Part shown: positions 1 through 12,027 of the stretch, piece after piece
Position numbering within the stretch: the first letter of the stretch is position 1
Layout: every line of letters begins with the position of its first letter
Assembly: GCA_025677835.1 (NCBI GenBank)
Contig: JAIXMR010000082.1
Coordinates: 1 to 64,000, forward strand
Reading direction: 5' to 3'
Origin: Sporodiniella umbellata
Lineage: Eukaryota > Mucoromycota > Mucoromycetes > Mucorales > Rhizopodaceae
Length of the DNA stretch: 64,000 bases
Translations under genes and position numbers: made by a program
Notes under the pieces: generated by a model
What the model saw: only the letters and a program-made list of their open reading frames with translations
Database searches by the model: none
Told to the model about the DNA's origin: nothing

Positions 1-654
1 GACGAACTTGACTTATGGGTAAATAATAGAAATACTTTTTTACATTTTGTACTTACCTTGCCCTTATAATTTCAGAGTAACGCCCAGTTTACTTTTGACA
101 TAAAACCCGGCGTGGGTATATATGACGAAGAAAAGTCAAAGAGTCCTACTCCCTTACAGCTGAAGCCTTCTGGTCTTGATCCTGTCACATACGACACCCT
201 TGCCAACTACCTCGATTTTGAGTTGCCTAAACAGCACTTGGAACAACAAGCCCCATTAAAGCGTATTCAACCTCGCCCTTTGGCGCCTGCCCCTGTTGCC
301 CCCGTGGTTGCTACTCGTCAAGTTTTGCTCCCTAAACCTTCTTCTTTATCTACTAATCCCAACCAAGTCTTGGCCAATCTGATGTCCACTGCGACATCAG
401 TGAGCCCCGAGAGCCCTTTGGTTGGTACTAAGCGTCCTTTAGAAAAAGCAGAAGAAAATGGGTTGGAAGAAGACAAGCGTCGCCGTAACACAGCTGCTAG
501 TGCTCGTTTCCGTATCAAGAAGAAGCTACGCGAGCAAGCTATGGAACAATCTGTTCAGGAGATGACTGTCAAGTCTGAACAACTTCAACAACGAGTAGAC
601 AGCCTTGAAGCTGAAATCAAATTCCTTCGAGGTCTGTTGCTTGAAAAGGACTAA
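1..654 (+). CDS. bZIP transcription factor, CYS3/MetR-like (5' partial)
   Basis: The 3' end of a gene entering from the left edge. Exons 1-18 and 76-654; the 57-nt intron has donor GTAAAT and a CAG acceptor, and phase 0 joins them. About 198 residues are visible. A Pro/Leu-rich region is followed by a C-terminal bZIP: the basic region contains NTAASARFRIKKK (nt about 487-526), then leucine heptads run to the end, finishing LLLEKD and TAA. That basic-region sequence is the one seen in Neurospora CYS3, Aspergillus MetR and S. pombe Zip1, which activate sulfur-assimilation genes, so a nuclear sulfur-metabolism regulator is the likely role. The assignment rests on the basic region only. The true start lies outside the window; the GTG at 112 is internal coding sequence. 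Confidence 0.85.
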
Positions 655-671
655 GTGTCTTACTTCACATG

Positions 672-905
672 GAAATTCAACAACTCCCATTGTATATTCA
701 ACATATTTAACCGTTCTCTTAACGTATTCAACATATTCCCCCAACAACCAAAAGAAAAATTTTTATATTCAACATAATCAACTCTTATATATTCAACATA
801 ATGACCAATTCAACATCCCCTGTACCATATATTCAACATTGTACTTTTTGTAATTCAACATTCGCATTTATTTCAACAAATAAAACAAACTCTGCATTCA
901 ACATG
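672..905. repeat. Cluster of ATTCAACAT motifs 3' of the bZIP gene
   Basis: About nine copies of ATTCAACA(T) occur in 235 bp directly downstream of the bZIP stop codon, at roughly 675, 695, 725, 766, 791, 808, 830, 852 and 895. Many are extended to TATTCAACATA. Spacing is irregular (17-43 bp), so this is not a tandem repeat. Position suggests the 3' UTR of the bZIP transcript. No coding sense is evident. Confidence 0.6.
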
Positions 906-2489
906 GAAAACCACCACAAAAAAAAAGCCTCATTTCTTTTTTTTTCTTTTTTTTTTAAAAAAAAAAACTCCCCTTAAATAAATAAGATCCAACTCTTTAT
1001 TTAAAACCAACTACAAAATAGTTCTTTTTCTCTGTTGTAATTGTCTTTGATTTGTACACTTGATATCCATGCTAGTCTTGGAAATAAATTGATTGATACA
1101 GCTAGGAGAATGAGCAGTGTTCTTCTAGTGTGTCTAAAAAAGGGAGGATCAGTGCAATGCTTCGAATCCTGGTCGAGTAGCTTCGTGACCATCAACATGA
1201 CCTTATATGCAACTTAGCAATCTATTTTCATTATATTTGAACCAGTTGTAACTACATTGAATAATTAAATAGACCTTGCTTTTATTCATTTTCCATAAAA
1301 AAAATTAAGGGTCTTGGCCTAGTACGTAGTACCAAGGACATTCTCTTGATAATTAAGAAGCCTCTCCCGAAACAATTCTGAAAAAAAAAAAACAGTGCTG
1401 CACTTTCAACAAAATTGCTAACCCAGCCATTAGCCTTAAACTGTAATATTTATACCCCTTTGTTTATTTGATTTGTTTAACGATAAAGAAAAAAAAATCC
1501 TGTGGCACTTTTTGAATGAACAGCTTGAAAGTACTATTTTAAAATTGCAAAAATAAAAAAAATCCAAGAGACAGACACATTTGTTTTTGAGATCCTATAA
1601 TAAAATTGGTCTTACGCCTTTATTTCGCTATATTTGAATGCTGTAGACGGGTTTCCTTTTGAGCTTTAGGTAGCTTTGTTTGTGTAAACACAACATGCTT
1701 TGTTTAGCTTTAAGAATAGTAGTTGATACCTAACTCCCTATAACCTTCAAGGTACTACGGTACAACTATTTGCTGACACTTGAGTAATATAAATTAAAAT
1801 CAAGATCTGAGAAAACGGGTGTTTTAGTGCTGTATCTCAAGTAACCAATACCTAGTTAAGTTATCTACTTCGTTTATAGGTCTTTATCATAAAAAGTGCT
1901 GCGGTTAGTCATGCTCAAGTAAAATGAAAAAAAAAAAAAAAAAAAAAAAGTAGGTTGCTGAAGCTCTGAGAACCTTGTTTTTTCTCAGAAAAATGAATAT
2001 TCTAATCCTATACTTGTATTAGTTAAATCACAGAGACATCTCCCAGAAGTGTCGAAAATAAGGTGTTTTTTTTAAAAGGGAATGCAAAGGCAAAAGTATG
2101 TGTTTCAGGATTAGCCGTTGCACTTGTACTCCTAAAGGAAAAAGAACATCAGAATAAACTGTCTAGGCTATTTGCTTCTGAGTAACCGACTAACAATATA
2201 TACACCAAAGACACTGAAACCTTTTTTTTTTTTTGAAAGAGAGCCGTTTGCAAATTTTGCTATTAGCTTTGAAAACAAACAATAAAACTGCCCAAGAGAG
2301 TACACGCAAAGACGTGTATATAAAGTTGTATTACAAAAAGGTTTTCATCTCTGTTGAGTTCAATCTGTTTTTTTTTTGTATAACATAACCTTTTGATCCC
2401 TAAAGTAAATAGAGATAAACTGTAAAGGCATCACATGAGCCAACAATGCCAATAAAATGTCGGTATTTTTTCTATTGGCTAACATGAAG
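906..2489. other. Gene-poor AT-rich spacer
   Basis: No supportable gene. Contains T-then-A homopolymer palindromes (about 946-967), an A run near 1925-1949, and a TATA-like TATATAAAG near 2317 that could serve the candidate gene starting about 2490. Confidence 0.5.
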
Positions 2490-2857
2490 AACTTCACCAA
2501 CAATGGCCTTTCTTGCCATTAAGAACGCGAGTTTTGTTTGCTCAGTAAAAGTGCCCATTTTTTTCCACACACAGGAATAAACAAGGCAAGTAAATGACAC
2601 AGCCGTGCCATACTAGTACAAAGCTCTTGCTGTTTTATCTTTTTTTTTTAGGGTTTCTGTATTAGAAAATGTCCTACAGTGGGATCTATATTACATTGAG
2701 CGTCTTTATACAAAAATGTGTTTTCGTGCTTGGATTTCAAGATTGGTGAGTATTTTAATGCCATTCCCATGCCTTGTAGTTCCGAGCAGTGATGCGATCC
2801 ATGAGAAAACAGCTGAAGATGACCAAATCTGCGCTGAGTTGCCAAGTTGAATTATAA
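2490..2857 (+). CDS. Candidate small spliced gene, function unknown (5' end not found)
   Basis: Four segments join in compatible phases: 2490-2544, 2575-2589 (15-nt micro-exon), 2652-2745 and 2780-2857. Introns have donors GTAAAA, GTAAAT and GTGAGT and acceptors CAG, TAG and TAG. The conceptual product of about 80 residues has ordinary composition, with short motifs such as WDLYYIERLYTKM and CFRAWISRL and a basic C-terminus, ending TAA at 2857. A CTAAC branch-like site lies 5' of the first segment. No upstream start exon was recognised and I do not recognise the family. It may be the 3' part of a gene, or chance. Confidence 0.33.
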
Positions 2858-3529
2858 ACGGTATTCAATAAACAGGTAGAATGCAATCAAGTAACGCTCT
2901 TTTCTGATGGTATGTGTATTGAATATTCTTAATACAAGACAAAACTTGGCTCGCCACATTGGGTATTTCTCTTTGCAACGTATCACTTAGTTAGAGTTGA
3001 CATAGTTATCAAAGCCAAGCGAATCAAAGTAACACAAGCAAAGACGGTGTAACTAGGCTCATTTTGATAAAAAGTAAAAGATCTGTCTTCAGTGCAGAGT
3101 ATATTTTAATACTTTGTTTAAGCAAGTGCAACTAGGAACAAAAGAAAAAAAAAAGAAACCGCAGCATTCAAAGTAACTCAAGATCAACTGAAAGTGGTAA
3201 AAATTGCCCTATTTAGTACAAAAGCGGATAAGTGTAACTGTTGGGATCACTTACATGACTATCGTCCCTTTTTTTTTTTTTTCTGACTTGAAAAACGCTA
3301 TTGTTTCCGTCTATTTTTTCCGCGTTTTTTTCTTTTTTCTTTTTCTTTCGTTCTGTCGCTTTCTTTTTTTTTTTCTAGATCTGAAAAAGAATGGTAACTT
3401 TTCTTTGAAAACAACAAACTCGGATGTAATCTTTAAGCTAACTATGTACTCAATAGGATATAGGAGCTATTTCCTTAGGAAGTGTAGCATGGTATAAGCT
3501 TTTTGCTGATTTTTCGTGTCAAAAAGAAA
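2858..3529. promoter_or_regulatory. Spacer and probable promoter of the ABC transporter
   Basis: No gene seen. T-rich pyrimidine tracts lie about 3268-3376, followed by the ABC transporter start at 3530. I see no convincing TATA box. Confidence 0.35.
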
Positions 3530-6500
3530 ATGGAAACTAACGTTTATATAAACAGCACTTCTATAGTGTACTTGGCTATTGAAAGGTACCGAAATCGTAA
3601 GAAATACTCTGAAGGAAATGAATTGGAGTCTGTTCTTGTGTCGCTTAAAGAGAAACGAATTGCTTTAATATTGTTGACGGGAATTTTATCGGGGGGATGG
3701 TTTTATGAGACTTTCAAATATGCAATGAAAGGACATCGCGAATTATACGATATTTTAAATTTGTTAGCAAATTCTATCAGTTGGGTAAATAGGAAACATA
3801 CACACACATATTTTACAATTTTACTTATTCCAAAAAAAGTTTGCTTTCTTCATCTTGGCTTGTGCTTCGCCTTCAGTCAACCGCTACAGAGACAGGCATT
3901 ACAATTACGTCTTTTCTCTCGGATTCTCTATTGCTGCAGTGATATCTACCTATTCTATTTTGACTGTTCACACAGTACGCAATTGGGATGCTGTAATATG
4001 CGCTGTTTCATTTGTCTTGGCGTTGATCGTCACAAGCAGTCCTCAGCCTTTTCATCCTAGAGATCTTTCTCACGAAGACTATGAAACTTTTGAAGTAAAA
4101 GATGGAAAGCCCTATCGCGATGTAAGTACTTGTGTGCAAAAAAAAAGGGGGGAGATTTAACTTATTGTTTGATGGGGCTAATAGGGTCTTGTCTTGAGTC
4201 CCGAAGCTAACGCCAGTGTTCTTTCATGGGCCGCATTTCAATGGGTAAGCAAAACAGTCTTTTTTTTTAAAAAAAGAATTTACCCGACTAAAAAAAAAAA
4301 ATAGATGAATCCCTTAGTCTTGCTTGGGTTCCACAACACTGTTGTACGCGAAAACTTGTACGCATTGACTTTCCAACACAAAGCAAAGACCGCCTATGAT
4401 GATTTTGTCCAGACATCAAAAACAATCTACCACTCCAAGGTGCTTCGCCGTCTTTATAGTGCCAATAAGCAAGAAATCTGGCTCCAATTCATTTTCTCAG
4501 TTCTTGCCACTCTTGTTACATTCCTTGGACCTGTCTTTCAACAGCTTTTCATAGGCTACTTTGAAGACCCCGCAGGAAGATCCATTCGTGTAGCCTACCT
4601 CTACGTTATCGGTCTTTTCGTTGTCGGTATTGGTAAACTTCTCTGTAGCTCCGTACAACTTTGGGTCGGGCGTAGATGGAACGTGAGAACCTACATCATG
4701 TTAGATACTGAGCTTTTTGCAAAGACTTTGAGAAGAAAAGGGACCTCTGGCAAAGTAGAAGAGGAGGATTCCAAGGAAGAATCTGAGGACAAAAAGAAAG
4801 AGAAAGAGGAAAAGGAAGAAGGCGACTTTAGTAGCGTTGGAAAGATTACCAACTTGATGAGTGTGGATGCTGAGTTGTTATCTGACATACCTTCTTACAT
4901 TTTCGTAAGCTCTTTTTTGATGCCTTCATATGCTCAAATACCAATGACTAACTCTTATATACACGAATAGATGATGTACAATGCTCCTATTCAGATTGCT
5001 GTAGGCGTCTTTTATCTGTACCAACTTCTCGGTTTTGCTGCCATCATGGGTCTTGTGGTGATGATTGCTTCATTCCCTATTTCTGGAGTCATGTCCAAAT
5101 TGTATGGGAAAAAATACACTTCTTTATCTACAGCTAGAGATAAGCGTAACAGTCTTTTGAACGAACTGTTTCAAGGAATCCGTATGGTCAAATACTTTAC
5201 TTGGGAAGGCCGTTGGAAGCAGAAGGTAAAGGATGCACGCAATACCGAAATATCCAAGCTGCTGTCCTTGGTTGCCTTTGAAGTTACTACCAGCATTATC
5301 TATTTCTCTGTCCCTATTCTCGTTACAGTTGTCTCTTTTGTGTGGTATACAAAGGTAGCTGGGAACGATTTGACTGCTAGTGTTGCCTTTGTTAGTATCT
5401 CTCTCTTTGAAATACTCCGCGGTCCTCTTGCTTTCATTCCAGAAACAATTATCACTCTCACTGAAGCTAGTGTTGCATTGAGACGTATCCGAAACTACTT
5501 GGAGGAGGCTGATATTGAAGAGAATATCAATAAGGAGCCTGTTGAGGTACCTGAAGGTATTTCTCCAGAAACCGTATTGGCTCGAGTTGGATTCGAAGAG
5601 TCTGTCTTCCAATGGCACTATAAAAAAAATGATTCTGATAAAGGAACAGCTTCCTCAAACTCAAGTGCTACTTTGGAAATACCTCGAACAGAATCACCCG
5701 TCTTTCAATTACGCGTACCTCAGTTCAATTTCCCAACAGGAAAACTCAGTTTGGTTATCGGTTCTACCGGATGCGGTAAAAGTAGTTTCCTTCATGCCCT
5801 TCTGGGTGAAATGGATATCGTTTCTGGCAGAGTGTATTTGCCTTCCAACGTTAGACTTCAAGCAGAAAACTATTCTACAGTGGATCCTGATTATAGCAAC
5901 CTTTACTTGAACAAGGTGGCCTATGTAGCCCAACAGCCTTTCCTCCAACATGCTTCTATCCGTGATAACATCTTGTTTGGTCTTCCTTATGACGAAGCTC
6001 GTTACAAAAAGGTTCTCTATCAGTGCGCTCTGATTAAGGACATGTCCATTTTGACTGACGGTGATCGTACTGAAATTGGAGAGAAGGGTATTTCCCTTTC
6101 TGGTGGTCAAAAGCAACGGTAAGCACAAAAAAAAAACGCTTTTGTTGTGATTGTATCTATACTAAATGCATCCCTCCTTTTTTTTTTTTGCTTGTAAAAA
6201 AATAGTGTTTCATTAGCAAGAGCTGTATATTCTTATGCAAAAACGGTTCTTTTGGACGACTGTCTTAGTGCTGTTGATGCACACACATCCAAACATATTA
6301 TGAAAGAATGTATCCTGGGTGACTTGTTCCAAGGTCGTACTGTTATCTTGGTAACACATCATGTTAGACTTTGTTTGCCAGCAGCCAAATTCTTGATCAA
6401 AATCGATCAAGGAAACGTATTGGGTTATGATAGCGTTGAAAACCTCCGAGAAAACGGTCAGCTTTTAAAACTAGTAGGTGAAGAGTTAGAAGCCGAGATC

Positions 6501-8664
6501 GAAGAAGAAACCGTTGAAGATGTTTTGGAAGACAAAGCTTCTGACATGGAGATTGACTTGAGTGACAAAGGAGAAGTTGCTCAGCTGATCAAGGAAGAAA
6601 CTACTGAAGAAGGCCAGGTCAAGTTCAAGGTTTATATGACTTATTTTGCCGCTTGTGGTGGTTGGTTCTTTTGGTTGGCTGTTTTCGTTGGTTATGTCGG
6701 TGCCCGTTGTTTGGCCTTTGCAGAGAATTGGTGGCTTAAAGTATGGGCTGCAGCTTATTCCCAGGTTGGTCACAATCAGACTATGGAAATGATGGGCGGT
6801 GCTTCTTTTGTTGCCCTTTCTACTAAAACGCCACCAGTACCTGAAGTGTTCAACACACTATCCACTATTGCCCAAAACCAAAACGTGTTCAGGACCTGGG
6901 TATTTGAGGAGAAGGCTCCGGTGAACGTCGACTATTACATCCTTGTATACAGCGCTATTGTTGGCTGTTATATTCTTTTCGATGCTCTTCGAAGTATTTT
7001 GCTCTATTGGGGTTCCATTCATGGTGCTCGTAAATTGTTCAATGATCTTACAGATCGAGTGGTGCGTGCTCCCATGCGTTTTTTCGATACTACTCCTGTT
7101 GGACGTCTCTTGAATCGCTTCGGTAAAGATATATCCGTAATTGATCTTCAGTTGGCTCGTTCTGCTAGTTTCCTGATCGAGTGCGTAACTGGTATTGTTG
7201 CCTCTACAATTGTTATGTCTGCTATCACTCCTGAATTTGTTATCACGGCTGTTCTTGTTGGTAAGTAAAAAAAAAAAAAAAAAAAAAAAAGTAGCCAAGC
7301 ATTAAAACATATCTTCATCAGGTGCCTTATACTTTGCTATTGGTCTATTCTATCTTCGCATCTCTCGTGAACTAAAGCGATTGAACTCTGTGAGCCGTTC
7401 TCCTATTTACTCCCAATTCACTGAATCGCTAGTAGGTGTGACCACCATCAGAGCCTACAGTGTTGAAGACCAATTTATGGTATCCGTATACAAGAAAATC
7501 GACGCCTATACTACCCCATTTTACTTTCTTTGGATGAGCAACCGTTGGTTATATGTTCGAATTGAAGTTGTCGGATCTTTTGTAACTTTATTTGCTGGTA
7601 TATTTTTGATTATGAACATCAACAGAATCGATGCCGGTATGGCTGGTATCTCCCTATTCTATGCCCGTAGTTTCTTGGAGCATATCTACTGGTTTATTCG
7701 TCAATATACCCAAGTAGAAATGAACTTGAATTCTGTTGAGCGTATTCAAGAGTACCTTGAAATCGATCAAGAAGCACCCGAGATTATTGAAGGCCATCGT
7801 CCCCCTGCTGCCTGGCCTACAGAAGGTGCAATTGAAGTCAAAGATCTCGAAGTGCGTTATGCACCCGAATTGGAAGCTGTCTTGCATGGTGTTTCATTTT
7901 CATCAAACCCTCATGAAAAAATTGGTATTGTTGGCCGTACAGGTTCTGGAAAGAGTACAATGACTTTGAGTTTCTTCCGTTTCCTTGAAGCCAGTAAGGG
8001 TAGCATCATGATTGACGGTATTGATATCTCCAAGATTGGTCTTGAAGATTTGCGCTCCAAGTTGACAATTATCCCTCAAGATGCAGTTCTTTTCGATGGT
8101 ACCATTCGATCCAACCTTGATCCTTTTGACGAGCACTCTGACCACGAAGTTTGGGAATCTCTCGAAAGAGCCCACTTATGTTCAGATAAGAGCAAACGAA
8201 ATCCTAGCAGCTCTGAAGAGGCTTTGGTAGAAGAGGAGGGCACCAGCTCGTCCGTCAACAGCCTGACACAAAAAGTTAGCGAAGGAGGAAACAACTTTTC
8301 TCAAGGCCAAAGACAGCTCATTTGCTTGGCTCGTGCTTTGTTGAGAAATAGCAAGGTGATCATTATGGACGAAGCTACTGCCAGTGTTGATTTTGATACG
8401 GACACCAAGATTCAAGCTACTATCCGTGAAGAATTTACCAATTCGACCTTGTTATGTATTGCTCACAGACTTCGAACAGTGATTGACTACGATCGTGTTT
8501 TGGTTCTTGATCAAGGAAACATTGTAGAGTATGACACACCCTATAACCTATTGGTCAACGGTCCCGAAAATGGAGTTTTCAAATCAATGTGTGAACAATC
8601 AGGTGAGATTGATATTTTGCTCGAAATGGCCAAGGATTCCTATAAGCTCAAGCAAGAAGAGTAG
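3530..8664 (+). CDS. Full-length ABCC (MRP/Ybt1-type) ABC transporter
   Basis: Exons 3530-3784, 3840-4121, 4185-4244, 4305-4904, 4971-6118, 6206-7260 and 7322-8664 give 1580 residues. An N-terminal membrane region with about four hydrophobic segments precedes the ABCC linker motif SPEANASVLSWAAFQW, then TMD1, NBD1, TMD2 and NBD2. NBD1 has Walker A GSTGCGKS (about residue 662), signature LSGGQKQR and Walker B LLDDCLSAVD, where Asp replaces the catalytic Glu, as is usual for ABCC NBD1. NBD2 has GRTGSGKS (about 1338), FSQGQRQL and a canonical IMDEATASVD. A Lys/Glu-rich insert (nt about 4755-4830) sits within TMD1. Fungal relatives move glutathione conjugates, bile acids or metals across vacuolar or plasma membranes; the substrate cannot be read here. 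The ATG at 3530 is the first in frame after a TTG/CTG-rich leader; an upstream exon is possible because a complete TMD0 normally has five helices. Confidence 0.95.
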
Positions 8665-8691
8665 TCTTCTATTCACCACTCCATGTCTTTC

Positions 8692-8725
<34 letters not shown>

Positions 8726-8882
8726 GAAAGACAAACCAAACACAAACCGAACATATTTATTCCACATAACCTCATATGATATTTTATTAAATACAACTTT
8801 CTTTTTATTACAAAATAAAAGAAAAAAAAAAACCATAAACAAAAAAAAGTATATCCATATTTGGCTCTATCAATGCAACTAT
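8665..8882. other. Convergent 3' junction with T/A palindrome
   Basis: Short spacer between the convergent ABC transporter and receptor genes. A run of about 16 T followed directly by about 18 A (8691-8725) forms a perfect hairpin-capable palindrome, which could help terminate or polyadenylate both transcripts. Confidence 0.4.
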
Positions 8883-11759
8883 CTACTCTATATCGCTTTC
8901 ACTGGGTGTAGCTTTGTCGTCCTTATTCAATAAGGTACCGCTTGTGCTAGTAGGGCTTTTTTTGAATGTTTCAGACAACATTGAGTGGCCCGCTTGTCTT
9001 GGCTCCTTAGAGTTTTCGCTCAAGTCAGTCTGGAGAAAGAGAGGAGGAATATTTTTTGCAAAATCTTGTTTTGATCTATTCTTTTGAGAGCCTTTTCCTT
9101 TGGGATACTGGGATAGAGGGCGAGGGAATAACTGGTTTGTGAAAACGGATGCATCTTGCACATACGACTCGTTTTGTAAAGCGTTGGGAGAGGTTGGCGG
9201 CAAGTTGTTTTTCAAGGTATCGCAACAGACTGGATCTTGGAACGGACTTGGATCAGGAGAAGAAGGAGCATTGGATATCGTCTCTATTTTTTGTAACTCA
9301 ATTGCGTTGCCTGTTTCATTCAACGCCATTTGGGCAATAGTAGAAAAGCTTTCGCTCCTTGGCGGTTTCAAGATGTTCCAAACAACAGAGGGCGTTGGGC
9401 GACTGCTTTTTCTTAGAAAGTTTTTGTTCGTTGAAGCGTTGGAAGGGGTTGGGTTCTTTGTGGCAGAAGAACTAGAGATGTCCATAGTATCGTCTATCAG
9501 AGTGTTGATGCCGCTTATGTTATCGTAGTTTTGGGAGTACTGTAAAACAGAAAGGTTGATACTGGGTGGCTTTTTGGATACTGGACTCTCCTCACCAATA
9601 TCTTTGGTGGTATTCTTGAACCTTTCCGATGTAGTATAATTTTTGACGGTATCCTCCAAGTCTTTGGAAGCTGTCAATTCATTCACACCTTCATCCGGCG
9701 AATAGTAGCCTGTAAAGTGTTTGCTTCTGTCACTGTCTCTTTTGCTGTAGCTGGTCAAATTTCTAGATGAGGCATTAGAGCTTCGGACGCTGTTTTTTAA
9801 TGATCTTTCTTCTTTATCTAAGCTCGGTTCCTCATTCTCAATGGACTCGGTTGGTTTTGTTCTAAAAACAAAAACCATGATCCAATGTACAAACTTGGCC
9901 CAAAGTGGGCTGCGGAATGGCACTAAATACTCTACAGTTTCTGCGTTTTTGGCCATTTCAGAGAAATTCGACTCGGCCCTTACGTATGTAGACAAGGCTG
10001 GTGGTTGAGAAGGATATATTACCTTCAATGGGACGGTACGAGCATGTTTGTACGGCCCTTGTGACGGATTTCTAGGGTTTGTGTTGATGTTGGGTATAAA
10101 ATTTTCGCCGTCCCCAAACGTTGCCGCTACAATGTCGTAACCTTTACTTCCAGGGTGAACAGGTTGCCCCTTTACCATACACAACACCAGATAGGGTGCA
10201 ATGACTGGGTTTTTTTCTATATCTTCTCTATCGCTGCGACTGTCAGAGATAGTATGTCCTATTTCTACTTCTTCAGACACAATATTATCCAACAGACCCT
10301 TCTTCACGTTGTTTGCTATAGCCAAATGGCTGCTGTTTCCCCTAGACCGATCATTTTGGACTGGGGCGACTTTTACTAATTTTGGAAAGCTGGAGAGACT
10401 ATCATTATTAGAGCCGGGCTCGAATAGCATTTCGTAATAATCATAGACATAGGTCCGTTTGATGTTGTCTTTCATCTCACTAAACACCATTGATATAGCA
10501 GGATCAGTGAAATAGATACAGGCAACCATGAACCCTGGTTATACTGCCTTTTTAGTTTAATGCATTTGCCTTAGTCTATATACATACCTTGTAAGCCAGA
10601 AAATAACCGATCTAGGAAAAACAAGGAGAAAGGGATAGTAGCATGTGAAACAACAGCAAACTCTAAGCTGATTCCCCATATTTTTGTAATCAAAGGTACT
10701 GTAAGCAAGTTAATAAAAAGCACTTGTTTCCCGCATAAACTGTGTCCCCAAACCATCGCTTGTTGAAAAAATAAAAATAAAAATAAACTTGCCTAAAGGA
10801 TAGCAAATGCACCTAATAGTAATTTTTTTAAACACACTTGTCGTGTCTCTATTCTTTTGTGCAATGTAGACAGTGTTAATGTTTGCATCCGCTCTTCGAG
10901 ACTGCATATCCAGAGTACTAGCAAAGTTTCCACGCGCCTTTACTACAAAGAAGATTGAAATAATCGCAACGATCATGGCAAATACAGCAGAAAAGAGTAG
11001 CCATCCGTAATACCAAAGCTAGCATAGAGCAATACATGTTTATACAAACTATATCTGTTTATCCTGTTTTTGTTTTTTTTTTTTTTTTTTTTCTTGGTAT
11101 TTTATTTACCTACCCAGTTAAAATGATTATGCATCCGACCTTCAAAGTAATAATGGTACCTAGTATGACACATTAATCGATGTCATAAAGGCAGTGGCAT
11201 ATAAACAAAAACGGATGTTTGTTCTATTTTATCTTTTTACTTTTGGGGGGGGGACTTACCAACATGATGCTGAAGCGGCGTTTGGGCCCGGCCCTGTTTT
11301 GTCTCCCACTAGTCTAGGCATCATAGTGACAAGTATGCCAGATGCAACTACGGCAAGATAGTACAACAGCTCATATTTTAGGGTATTTGACACTCTAATA
11401 GCAAAGATCATAACAAGGTTAAGACCTACGACGGCCAGGCACATACAAGCCATAGTATCGGTTGAAATCAGAATATAGGCAATTGCACGACAGGAAATGG
11501 ATTGACTGCTAATATGGTCAGTTGCAACCTGGCATGCAGAGTAAACACAGTCAAAGATACTGGTAAGAACAATCAGTCGAAGGGATAGTCTATTGACAAT
11601 ATTTGAACGATAGAACAATAGGACGATGTGGGTAGTCAAGACAGAGAGGGAGCCGACTAAAGATATAGAAGATACAATATGACTAGCAATGACCAGAGCA
11701 AAGTCTTGACTTTTCGTAAAGAAAATCTCTTCTCCTTTGGCTTGCGAAATTAGATCCAT
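8883..11759 (-). CDS. Seven-helix receptor of the cAMP-receptor-like (class E/Git3) type with long C-tail
   Basis: Minus-strand exons 11759-11260, 11159-11114 (46 nt), 11018-10793, 10698-10588 and 10534-8883 give 844 residues. Exon 1 carries four hydrophobic helices; exons 2-4 supply the second extracellular loop and helices 5-7 (start LWYYGWLLFSAVF; helix 6 region CICYPL; helix 7 region ITKIWGISLEF). Cysteines before helix 3 and in the ASCW loop could form the usual disulfide. The short N-terminus, helix layout and FNW/WYYG motifs resemble Dictyostelium cAR and fungal Git3/Gpr-type receptors, which signal through Galpha to cAMP. Exon 5 is a cytoplasmic tail of about 545 residues rich in Ser, Asn, Pro and Lys, much longer than usual. 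Intron 3 has donor GCAAGT and acceptor CAG, a GC-AG intron forced by reading frame. The ligand is unknown. Confidence 0.85.
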
Positions 11760-12027
11760 TCTTTAACACTCATACACGGTTGTACTCTCCCCCCTTGAAA
11801 AAAAAAATAAAAATAAAAAAAAAGAAAACACTATAAATTGAAAGCTAACCACAGCATAAAAACTTTAAGAATTGAAAACCGAGCTTCCCCACCCCCTCCT
11901 CTCTCCTTCCTCCCACCTAATAAAATGGTTGGTTATCATTGTGGGGGAACGGATGACAAGCGGGTTCTCAAAGTGTGTTTCATTAGTAAAAAGCCACCAC
12001 TTGAATTTAACACTTTCCTTTTCTTAT
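11760..12027. promoter_or_regulatory. Divergent promoter region between receptor and DNMT2
   Basis: The 268-bp spacer separates two oppositely transcribed genes. It contains a TATAAATTG element near 11832 on the plus strand and pyrimidine-rich stretches (11880-11920). It is probably a shared promoter; individual sites cannot be assigned. Confidence 0.4.

Noticed and set aside
1130..1180. TTCGAATCC stretch resembling a tRNA T-arm B box
   Set aside because: The flanking five bases on each side do not pair, and no A box or acceptor stem was found, so it is not a tRNA.
2652..2745. DLYYIE motif like bacterial undecaprenyl-phosphate sugar transferases
   Set aside because: Only six residues match; no other motif of that family is present.
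10588..10756. Separate small minus-strand genes within the receptor locus
   Set aside because: Phase-checked splicing shows they are exons of the receptor carrying helices 5-7.
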